DNA of 64,000 nt, taken from Chondrus crispus (Eukaryota > Rhodophyta > Florideophyceae > Gigartinales > Gigartinaceae). The stretch's first letter is position 1; every line of letters starts with the position of its first letter. The stretch lies in the NCBI RefSeq assembly GCF_000350225.1, contig NW_005179039.1, forward strand, positions 1 through 64,000, in the 5' to 3' direction. The notes below the pieces were generated by a model. That model worked only from the letters and a program-made list of their open reading frames with translations. It ran no database searches and was not told where the DNA came from. Positions 11,481 through 19,979 of this stretch are shown here, in pieces. The position numbers and the translations under genes were made by a program.

Positions 11481-11836
11481 TGGTAACCAAGAATCTCACA
11501 TGTCAGTGTCAGTGCGGTAATCCGCGCGGGGCATAGCGAGCCGACCTGAGGGTCGAGAAAATGAGAATGATGAGATGGAACGAACCAGGTGAGGGGCCTT
11601 CAGACAGCCAACCCGCAAGTAGACGCAGCGCGCGCACGAGTAGGATGAGCGTTGTGATGAGATACTCAGGTCAGAAGTCGCGTAACGATGTGCCAAGCGA
11701 GAAAAGAACGCTGGAAGAACGGGGACATGGATTGGATAATCCACCCTTTTTCACTCTTACCTTCATAACGGTTCGGTCTCGTTTTTGTTTTATTTGTGAT
11801 TGCTTTTGTGTTGTTTTATTTCGTTTTATTTTTGAG

Positions 11837-12127
11837 ATGTTAGGGACACGACCCCGCACCGCGGAGGTCGGTCAGGAAGTCTATGAGGAGTCCAAGGAGG
11901 ACATTGAAGAGGCGATAATCTTCGAGATCAATTCCGCCTTTGACAAGGTTACGGCCGACGCCCGCGTTGCGGCATTCTCGCCATTCAGGGCAAGGCCGAG
12001 GAGGAGCAAAGAGACGCACGAGATCATGACTCTACTACGGGTGTTCCTACGTCATAGAGAGAGCCAGAAGGAGATGAGGCACCACGCATATTTGGAAAAC
12101 ACACGCACAATCGCCAAATGCCCGTGA
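11837..12127 (+). CDS. Small accessory ORF after pol (B1)
   Basis: This 96-residue frame starts at an ATG after a T-rich stretch and has no recognised domain. Its first half matches the start of an ORF at the same place in B2 (41827-42102): both share RPxTAEVG, VYE-S, IFEIN and DK-T-DA, while the DNA differs by roughly a quarter. Conservation of the peptide at the same position suggests a real accessory product of family B, acidic and helical near its N-terminus. The second halves do not align, so the true 3' end is uncertain. A conserved non-coding element remains possible. Confidence 0.45.
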   Translation: MLGTRPRTAEVGQEVYEESKEDIEEAIIFEINSAFDKVTADARVAAFSPFRARPRRSKETHEIMTLLRVFLRHRESQKEMRHHAYLENTRTIAKCP

Positions 12128-15058
12128 AATTACGAATGGGATCAGTGGCCCACACGCGCGTGAAACGTAATTTATTTGAGGATTTAATGGGTGTCGAAAG
12201 CGACCTATTGAGCGAGCGGTATCGGAGCGAACGCCAGCCTTGTCAACTCGCTTCGAATGTGTGGATCAGGCTCGACAAGCCGTGAGACGGGCGTTTAACA
12301 AACGAGAGGATCCCCAAACAGGGACAATGTCCATGCCTATTTGAGATTGAGAAATCGCCAGAGGGGATGCCGTCCTAATGGGACGCCCCTGTTGGTCAGA
12401 CGGTTGTGATCGACACACTCGCGAACGCATTTAATCACGCGCGACCTACTTAAGCGTTTATCAAGATAACCCCGCTTTCGTTTCTGTTTTGTTTACTTTT
12501 TCTTTTTTTTGGTGTCGAGGAAACCCATACGCGCATGCTGACGGTATGGCGAGTCGTCAGTAACAATTGGCATCGCGAAATGAAGCTGCGTCGGTCAAGG
12601 CGTAGGCCTGTTGTCAACAGACCAGCGAAGAAAGGTGGACGTTATCAATAACTTACAACAAAGAAAAAAAGATGGATCCTCGATTGTAGTGACAAGATGG
12701 AACTTTAGTTGGAATTTAGAAAGTAGCGAAAAGGAGAAGAGGAGGAAGAGGCAGGGCGACAAATGAAGGGGGAGCATGAGTTGTAATCGGTTGGAGAAAG
12801 GACGATGGTGAAGGAAAATGGGGACTCCCCACGATCAGGAGAATGAATCAGTGTCGAGATTTCGACTCGGACGCACGAACCGTGCCATTCGGAGAAGGAG
12901 AGGGGAGGGCACTCGCCAAACAGGGAACGAAGATTCGCGTAGAGAGAAAAGAAGGGAAACTCGCAAACGCCCGAGGAAGACGGAAGTGATAATCGATGAA
13001 GTACGCGAAGCGCCGTGACGAGGAAAGCCCCTCACGCTTGTTTTCAGTGAGCACTCACGGTTCGGCACTGTAGACCAAGAGGTACACAGGAGAAGGCTAG
13101 GGTTCTGTAATACGCGATCGCATGCCGAAAACGAGGAACGCATTCTGTGGTAATTGGTACCAAGGGCAACAGCCCTCCCCGAGACCGGATGCGTCTGTCG
13201 CATTTTCTTTATTGACGTATAGGGACTGGCGTTGTCAAGGAGACTATTGAATTTTTTCGATGGGGATCCCAAGGAAAACGTTGCGTAGGCGCGAGGAAGA
13301 CTTAGGAGAATGTACACCGCCCAACCCTGTTCACTGTCGGTGATAAGGGTCGCCAAGGGCAGACTACTGTACTCCTTAAAGGATAAGCGGATGCGTCAGA
13401 ATTGACGAACGGGTTACCTTCCGATCGAGGAAGGAGTTGTGGAAAAGAGACAGTTAATGTGCACGGGCGCGCGGGCGAGGCGAAGCGGGAGGAAGTGGAT
13501 GATGCGAGATGCGACAAGGCCGAAGGCGTGGCAGGAACGAGTGTCGGAGGCATGGAAGGAGCGCACCTCGCAAGGATGAAGAGACGTGACACGACTCACA
13601 GGGAGAGCCCGGAGGACGAATATTTGCCGTCGGACAAGACCTCGAATGAGCTACTAGATACTCTGGAGTGTGATTTGGGAAATGTTACTTCCGGACGCCC
13701 CCGAGTACACCTCAACAACACCCCATCAAGACCGCCAAGTGTCGCGCAGCCGGAGGGGAACACAGGACGCCACTCGGAATTCTATTCTATTTTAAGGAGA
13801 GAGTGTCGCGGACGAGCGCACGGGACGCTGAGTATTTTTGGGACAAGTGCACAGACGCATTGCGAGCACAGAAAAGGTTCGCTCTGTCCAGACGACGTCA
13901 TCCACTTGCACTTACATTTTGTTTTTGTTTTTGTGTGCGTTACAACGCAGCTATTTGACCGAAGGATCACTCACCCGACCCTTGCAAGGGGTCCGTTGAA
14001 CAGATCTCCCGTGTTACACCCACACGCCGATGGCGGAATTCCGTTGCGTTTCGACTGTGGCGACAGTCCTCTCTCAGGACGAGAGCGTCTCAAAGAAGGT
14101 CGTGCTCCGACGGGCCGTCGGAATTATTATTTGAAGTTGTCGGGCGATGTGAGCCTGGAAATGCAGTGATCGATATCTCAATTGCTGCTGTTTTCAAGAC
14201 GTATGAGCCCGGGACTACAGGAGCGCAGTCCCACGCACCTGCCGAGGCCATGATTCAAAGGGGTTTCCGGACGGTTAAGCGACACGACGTGCGGACGCGT
14301 GTGTCAATATGGTTGTGTCGTTCACGATGCAACATTTTGCACCAGCGGAACTGGCAGGTACTATTCACAAGCCTCAAACTAAACCCGACCGAAGCGGCTG
14401 TGTATTTGTCTGGACTCGGATAAAATTCCAGAAAGAGAAGGAATCCTTCCACTCAACTCCGTTGGGAGGATATTGACAAAATAAGGAAAAATCACAAGTC
14501 GCAGACGTCGCCACCTCCGGACATCGGGATCTACAAGGAGGGAGGATCTTGACAAACCTCCGCCGCATCAGTCCTCCTTGAAAGCGGTTGTTTGTGAGGA
14601 CATCCCAACCAAGGACCCCACGCAAGAACCGCCGGCTCGCGATCCTGATGACACCGTCGCTCGCGCCACCTCATACGCTAACAACAACATAAGAGAGTGG
14701 ATGCCATTCAGCTGGAAGGGGACGTATGCTGTAAAAAGAGGAGAAAAAGGCAGAAATCGTCGACGACGATCCACATGGATCCTACGCCTCAAAGACACCT
14801 TCGCCCGCGACCCCACCGAGAACCCTCGAAAACGAAATCACCGGCAAAATGACGAACGCGATTTCGTATTGACTCGACACGAACGGCAACCTCGACGATG
14901 GCGACAGCCACCCCGTTGCGATAGCGAGAATCGCCTCGAGGAGCCTGAAGAATTGAAAGAAAAGAGAAATACAGGCGATCGCGCAGCTGTCGGCGACAGA
15001 GCTAAATGGAGACGCACAATGGGAGCAAAATGAGGACCTCTGCTCACATTCTCGAGTG
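12128..15058 (+). other. Non-coding part of B1 between pol and antisense ORF
   Basis: About 2.9 kb with no convincing gene. T-rich runs at 12478-12512 and 13915-13935 and several purine-rich runs are present. Short open frames on both strands have biased, Arg/Ser-rich translations and no family resemblance. The length is unusual for the space between pol and the 3' LTR. Confidence 0.6.
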
Positions 15059-16003
15059 TTACAGTCTGACCGATGTTCCATGCCGCTGCGACAATTTAAT
15101 TTTTTCAGTCTGAAAGGTACAACGTGTATCCCAGCCGGCCGATGAGGCGACCCGGAGAGATAAATTAGTCCCCAAGGGAGGAACACAGTACGAGACGAGG
15201 ACAAACTCGGAGAGGTGGGAAAGCGAAAGGAACGAGGTGGAAAAAGGCGATGTGCAACACGATGGCAGATGGAGGATTGCGCGCGTGTATGACAGGGCAT
15301 CGTTAGTCACCGTCAGTTGGTTATGCCACAGGCGGTCCGCCTCGAGCACGGGGTTACCCCGTGTCCAGCTGAGGAGGTTGTGAAGGTAATCACGCTCCCC
15401 CTCCGTGCGAAACTTCCACGTGTCGCATCCGAAGGACGTAGGGATGAGGGTATCGGATAGGGATAGGTCGAGGCGGTCGAGGACGGCTTCCATGAACCGC
15501 AGGGATAGGCCCTGTCGGCCACGAGGGGAGGAATGACGCAGGATAGAAGGGGTAATGGCGACACGGGCACGCCAATCGTAGGAGGAAATGGCTTGAAGGG
15601 GAAGGTGACCCGGTAACATCCCCGCACCGTCGGCAAAGTCGCGCCGGATGTTAGTGACGTCGCGCACGTCGATGGCGGAAAACCAAGGAGTGGCCGCGTA
15701 CAGTAAGGGATAGTCGCGCATGGATTTGCCTTGGAGCTCGGCTAGTGAGGGGTATCGACAAGGGGCTGATGAAGGATGGAGATCGGGATGAAAGACCGGT
15801 TCAGGAACGTTGGTGTTCGGGGGAAGTCGGGGTATAGAAGGAAGGTCGCTAGGAATGGAAGGCGTGTGTGGGAAGCCCACACCGCCGCGACTGCGGGCGG
15901 TATGTCCGACAGTGGGATCCGATGAAGGAAACATGGAGATCGTCTTACTCTCACGCGAGCGGCGACCGATGGTCGGAAGAAAAAGGAAGAAGTTGGGAAG
16001 CAA
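15059..16003 (-). CDS. Antisense ORF of B1, unknown protein
   Basis: A 314-residue frame opposite to the element's own genes, starting 41 bases from the 3' LTR and reading back towards pol. The first 100 residues are Pro/Ser/Phe-rich; the middle (residues about 100-260) has an ordinary globular composition with Trp, Asp and Arg well spread (DYPLLYAATPWFSAIDVRDVTN, in part). No domain or catalytic motif is recognised. Its position parallels the antisense ORF of the unrelated element A2 (53746-56035). It looks whole. Antisense ORFs in this place are known from some plant Ty3/gypsy lineages, but I see no sequence link to them. Confidence 0.45.
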   Translation of the reverse strand: MLPNFFLFLPTIGRRSRESKTISMFPSSDPTVGHTARSRGGVGFPHTPSIPSDLPSIPRLPPNTNVPEPVFHPDLHPSSAPCRYPSLAELQGKSMRDYPLLYAATPWFSAIDVRDVTNIRRDFADGAGMLPGHLPLQAISSYDWRARVAITPSILRHSSPRGRQGLSLRFMEAVLDRLDLSLSDTLIPTSFGCDTWKFRTEGERDYLHNLLSWTRGNPVLEADRLWHNQLTVTNDALSYTRAILHLPSCCTSPFSTSFLSLSHLSEFVLVSYCVPPLGTNLSLRVASSAGWDTRCTFQTEKIKLSQRHGTSVRL

Positions 16004-16044
16004 GGGAGTGAAGCCGCTGCGCGAGAGCGCTCAGAAGGGGGATA

Positions 16045-17141
16045 TGTAGTGCAATACGCACCTGGAAAGGGGGGTGAAAAGGAAGGAAAACAATTGGATA
16101 TGAAAAGTAGTCCGGGTTTGGGGGACACACGTGTGAATAATTGCACAGTTTTAATTTTTAATTATTTTATTTTATTTAGTTAATTAGTTGGCATTAATTT
16201 TGCTGACACTAGATTAGATCTAGAATCTAGAGCCGGGAGCCACTGTACTCGCCCCGGCGGGGCTCTATATAACTTAGCCCTTTGACCGAACAAGTCAATA
16301 AACCAACCCGAGTTGCCGGAGTTGAATGTCGCCTTGGTCGAAGTCCGTCTCTACCAAGACGCTCCCTTTTACCTAAGCCTACGGCATCCTTCAGCGCTCG
16401 GGGGTCCCATTCCTTTTCCCTTTATTTCCCAACGAACCCGAGTTGCCGGAGTTGAATGTCGCCTTGGTTGAAGTCCGTCTTTCACAAGACATTCCCTTCA
16501 ACTACAGATTACTTTATCCTCAGCAGTCGGGGGTCCCTTTTTTCCTTATCAATTTTCCTTTATTTCCCTATCCTAATTTCCCTTAATCTTGAGTTGGTCC
16601 CACCTTGTAGGATTGCGATCCGCAACGTGACGTCATTTGCCATCGGGCTTTTGTGTTGGTGCACCAGTGGTGCTTTTCTCAGTGTTGGTTCCATCGGAAT
16701 CTGGTTGCGACCGATCCGTTGTTGGTACTTTGCCATCGGGCAGTACGACGGTGTAGCGCTGCTACGTTTTCTTCTTTCCCGACGGGCTACGTTGCGACGT
16801 CCCCGTCGAAGACCTTATCAAGGGTATAAGGTGTACAAGGCGCTCTTCGAGCATTGGATTTACGACCCATCGGACCAGGTTTACCTAAACACCCCTCCGA
16901 ACTCGTCGAGCAGTTGCCTTTACAAGTCTCTACCACAATTTACCGATCCCGGGCTGGGCCCTTCTCTTTGCCCCCCCTATCAGGGATCCGAGCTACTGCG
17001 GGCCGCAAACCCGCTTAAAGAGGACAGGGAGCTTCGAACACTCCGTAGCGCTGTGCCGTTGGCAGTTGTTGTTTTTGGTTGCTGTTGTTTGTGTTGGACC
17101 GTCGGACCTTGGTCTCTGTCTAACAGGCGCATTGCACTACA
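16045..17141 (+). repeat. 3' LTR of element B1
   Basis: The LTR opens TGTAGTGCAAT and closes ATTGCACTACA, a perfect 11-bp inverted pair. A purine-rich tract (AGAAGGGGGATA) lies just before it, as expected for a 3' LTR. Inside are a TATA box and an AATAAA signal. A stretch starting AACCCGAGTTGCCGGAGTT is duplicated in tandem at about 16306-16435 and 16436-16560. The five bases on either side (GGATA and GTTAT) differ, so this is not a simple solo LTR. The right end abuts the ParB-like gene. Confidence 0.88.
16266..16302 (+). promoter_or_regulatory. TATA box and AATAAA in the B1 3' LTR
   Basis: TATATAA at 16266-16272 follows a GC-rich stretch; AATAAA is at 16297-16302. The same pattern (TATATA, then AGTCARTAAA) recurs in the LTRs at 35204-36255 and 44357-45410, which marks the U3/R promoter and polyadenylation region of family B LTRs. 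Confidence 0.6.
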
Positions 17142-18532
17142 GTTATATATCCTCCCTCCACCTCCGAATCTGATTCCGACTCAGCCTCGTAGTCTTCGAC
17201 TCCAGGCAATGCCTTCAGACGCTTCTTCAGATTCGTCAGCTTGGTTTTCATAACGCCCTTCATCTTCTGACCTTCGTCAAACCTTCCCATGCCCGTCCGA
17301 ATGCTCTCTCCAACTGTTACCTTCGTCTTTCCTACCGTACGCTGCAAAAACTCACGGACGGGCCACCCGCAGAACTCTGCAGCTTTTTTGACCTCACCGT
17401 ATTGTTCGGCCACTGCATTGTAGAGTGCTCTGCTTAGTCGATCGAACCTTCCAGTGGCCCTCCATCCGGTTTGGTTTGCAGTTTCAATTCTCTGCTTCAC
17501 CCACTGCAGTCCAAGCCTGAACCCTTCCAAGTCCATACCAAGGAGAACATCCGATGCCACGTGACTAAGATTCAAATTCAATTGAGTGTTCGTCTCCTCT
17601 AAAAAGATATCAAACATGGCCTGGTTCTGAGCAAGTTTCAGGCCAATCATTCCGTAACGTTGCAACTGCCGCATCTTCTGCTTCCCCAAAGTCTTTCCGG
17701 CGAAGAGGGCAGTCGCCAGATGGGAAGAATTAGATGCGCGAATATCAACGTCTTCTCTGGCATCAAGCGTCCTTGCTAAAGACACACAAGCATGAATCTG
17801 GTCCTGCAAGGTCATCTCTCTGTTCGTAGAGGTACCCTTGTTCAAAAAGGCACCAATGCTAACAATCTCTGCAGAGTGGAGACACGGAACATCTCGACGA
17901 GGAATCCACAGCGTCACTTTGACAGTTTGGATTCTCTCTCTGATGATCACGATGAGCCGGTGCCGCCCATCAATCAACCACACCTCCCTGGTGATCTTCC
18001 CATTCGTAATCATCTCTTCAACCAAGGCACAGGTTAACCCGCTGCCCTCCTTCACTGTTACCGATAGCGTGCCGGAGCTGGTCATGTATCCATTTTCTTT
18101 GATTGACTGGCGCATCTCTCTGAGGTGCTCCTCATCCACCAAACGAATGCTCTGCTCTGGCTCACTTATCAAACAAACTTCGATTTCGAGAATACAGTGA
18201 CGGTAGTTGTTCAAATCTACCTCAGGAGCCAGCAGGGGATTGTCATTCTTAAGCCTGTCCTGCGCAGCACGCTCCTCTTCGTCAGAGTCCACAATTATGA
18301 CGTCAGCAGCTTCTTCCGATATTCCAACACCGTCTGAACCCTCCCGCCTGTAACCAGACCTTCCTGCTGTTTCCGTATCGGTTAGGGTTCTGGTTCCTTC
18401 CTCAGCGGAATTTGATGCTGCTCTCTTGATCGTTTGGCCTCCCTTCTTTCGGGGTCGAGGTGGACTGCGCACGCGCAGAACAACTGGTCCAACGGATATG
18501 GGCATCGCAGTCGTAGCCGCTGCTCTGCCCAC
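17120..18532 (-). CDS. ParB/sulfiredoxin-fold protein, nuclear type
   Basis: The 470-residue frame has a basic segment (PPRPRKKGGQTIKR, residues 24-37), a textbook SUMO-interacting motif followed by acids (VIIVDSDEEE, 79-88), and a ParB-like domain at about 117-245: LVDEEHLREMRQSIKENGYM, then VWLIDGRHRLIVI carrying the ParB/Srx signature DGRHR (188-192). A helical region follows and an acidic tail (ESESDSEVE). ParB-fold proteins bind or cut nucleotides and DNA; several bacterial ones bind palindromes. The start is uncertain: the residue at 18532 is a GTG, the first in-frame ATG is at 18505, and the frame stays open upstream to about 18863 through an Arg-Gly-rich stretch (GTR/RGR repeats, 18600-18780), so the N-terminus may be longer or spliced. 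The last residues and the stop come from the inserted B1 LTR. The gene diverges from the methyltransferase gene. Confidence 0.75.
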   Translation of the reverse strand: MGRAAATTAMPISVGPVVLRVRSPPRPRKKGGQTIKRAASNSAEEGTRTLTDTETAGRSGYRREGSDGVGISEEAADVIIVDSDEEERAAQDRLKNDNPLLAPEVDLNNYRHCILEIEVCLISEPEQSIRLVDEEHLREMRQSIKENGYMTSSGTLSVTVKEGSGLTCALVEEMITNGKITREVWLIDGRHRLIVIIRERIQTVKVTLWIPRRDVPCLHSAEIVSIGAFLNKGTSTNREMTLQDQIHACVSLARTLDAREDVDIRASNSSHLATALFAGKTLGKQKMRQLQRYGMIGLKLAQNQAMFDIFLEETNTQLNLNLSHVASDVLLGMDLEGFRLGLQWVKQRIETANQTGWRATGRFDRLSRALYNAVAEQYGEVKKAAEFCGWPVREFLQRTVGKTKVTVGESIRTGMGRFDEGQKMKGVMKTKLTNLKKRLKALPGVEDYEAESESDSEVEGGYITVVQCAC

Positions 18533-18870
18533 GGAGGCAGCATCCTCAGCGGCACCGCGTGCAGCAACACTGGCGCTCTTGCCTGCGACGGAAGCCGTTT
18601 CTTCTCCACCTTCACTCCTATCATTCGCAGCACGCGCACTACGACCACCACGGCCATCACGAGTACCACGAGTGCCACGAGTACCACGGCCATCACGAGT
18701 ACCACGAGTGCCACGAGTACCACGAGCACCGCGAGAACCACGACGACCACGACCACGACGACCTCCGCGCCCCCTTTCAGCACTCGCCCCATTGCCAGAG
18801 CTATTGTCGGTCCGAGCACTAGCTACGGTACCAGCTGCTTCTTCATTCTCAGCACGAGCGCGTCTTTATC

Positions 18871-19060
18871 CCCTATCCAATCGTTTCCGACTCGAATCCT
18901 GGTTCCTTTCGCCTTCTAAACCGCTTTCAGATCCACCTTGACGTTCCTCATCCGCAACTGGTCTCCCCTATCCAATCGTTTCCGACTCGAATCCTGGTTC
19001 ATTTTGCCTTCTGAACCGCTTTCAGATCCACCTTGACGTTCCTCATCCGCTACTGGTCTC
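18871..19060 (-). repeat. 95-bp tandem duplication at the 5' end of the ParB-like gene
   Basis: Two near-identical copies (18871-18965 and 18966-19060) read on the minus strand as DEERQGGSESG...NQDSSRKRLDRG. The unit is not a multiple of three, so the second copy is read in another frame, and a TAA closes the frame just before the Arg-Gly-rich open stretch. An N-terminal frame starting near 19104 therefore does not run through to the ParB-like ORF. The duplication may have broken the start, or lie in a spliced leader. Confidence 0.65.
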
Positions 19061-19078
19061 CCGTCCACCATATCAAAG

Positions 19079-19086
19079 CTTTTATA
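19079..19086 (-). promoter_or_regulatory. TATA box for the ParB-like gene
   Basis: TATAAAAG on the minus strand, about 575 bases upstream of the first in-frame ATG (18505) and just before the 95-bp repeats. It would place transcription start near 19050. No other TATA-like site is clearer between here and the palindromes. Confidence 0.45.
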
Positions 19087-19539
19087 CAGCCTGATAGTAC
19101 GCAAAGTGAATCACTCTTACTCAACGCAGCCACACTACAGCTCTCGTGCCAAGATTCCAAGCAACGGTCGCGATTCAGTCTGATCCACGTAAACCAAATA
19201 CAACTCCAATGCGCAGCAGATCTCGTCCCGCGATTCCCGAACGATTCAGCTAAGCGGTCGCGAATCCCCCTAGTATAAGCCTCACGTTCAAAGCAGGAAC
19301 GACAGAAATCCTCTCAACACACTCTTCAACCGGTCGCCTGGGGACTCATCCGAGATGGAAGCCGTTGATGGGACCATCAATAGAGTAGGAGAGTGGACGC
19401 CACCACCAGCAAGGCCCGTTACATTGAGCCCCTCCATCCCGCCAATCAGCGCCCTCCACGTGCGCAAGCCCACATGGAAGCCAGGGCATTCCCCGCTTAT
19501 CCCCCAAAATTTACGTCGGTCGACCTGGCGGGCGCTTCG

Positions 19540-19689
19540 AGTATGATTGCCCAATCATACTGGGAAAGACCTACTTTTCAGTAATTTTTTGGGGGTTCCG
19601 GCCAGTATGATTCGGCAATCATACTCGGCCAAGCATGTTTTAATAATAAAATTTCCCACTCTTTGCCAGTATGATTGCCGAATCATACT
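19540..19689. promoter_or_regulatory. Three 22-bp palindromes at 64-bp spacing
   Basis: The sites are at 19540-19561, 19604-19625 and 19668-19689. Each is AGTATGATT-N4-AATCATACT; the centres are GCCC, CGGC and GCCG, so sites 2 and 3 are exact reverse complements and site 1 has 10-bp arms. Starts are exactly 64 bases apart, about six helical turns, which would put all sites on one face of the DNA. The 42-bp spacers do not resemble each other, so this is not simple tandem duplication. The array lies between the divergent ParB-like and methyltransferase genes. Likely roles are operator sites or parS-like loading sites for a dimeric DNA-binding protein. Confidence 0.85.
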
Positions 19690-19979
19690 ACACCTGAAAC
19701 CAATGTCGTACTACGCTGTACTACGTCATCTCAACCCAACTTCCCATCGGCCTCCACACGTCTTTCCCTCGCCCTCCCTCGCCCTCCCACGCCGACTAAG
19801 CACGCTCAAACCCCATTTTATGACCATTCTCCATCTCGCGATCCCTCGATTCATCAGAGGATTAGCGTTATCCGTCGCTGTGCCTCCCCCACCCCAACAA
19901 ACACGCTTGGGATCCCCTTCTCTGACCACTGCGCTAATCCGTCTTTGAAAGTCTCGGTCGACCAATTCACCTCATCCGG

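Larger units (their letters stand above)
3382..17141 (+). mobile_element. Ty3/gypsy chromovirus-like element B1
   Basis: Parts in order: interrupted 5' LTR (to 4544), primer-binding site (4549), gag (about 4720-7107), pol with protease, reverse transcriptase, RNase H, integrase and a C-terminal chromodomain (about 6897-11480), a small sense ORF (11837-12127), a long non-coding stretch, an antisense ORF (15059-16003), a purine-rich tract just before 16045, and the 3' LTR (16045-17141). The chromodomain at the end of integrase places it among chromoviruses. The element looks close to whole with about three breaks in its coding part. Its two LTRs differ strongly from each other. Confidence 0.88.

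Noticed and set aside
13402-14169. 255-residue plus-strand frame in B1
   Set aside because: Low-complexity, no motifs and no counterpart in B2; probably chance in a GC-rich region.
18382-18819. Minus-strand frame rich in Val/Leu that looks like a membrane protein
   Set aside because: It is another frame of the GTR/RGR repeat stretch of the ParB-like gene; the Val runs come from the repeat.
19540-19689. Regular spacing suggesting a CRISPR array
   Set aside because: Only three palindromic units, perfectly symmetric, with no cas genes; the context is eukaryotic.
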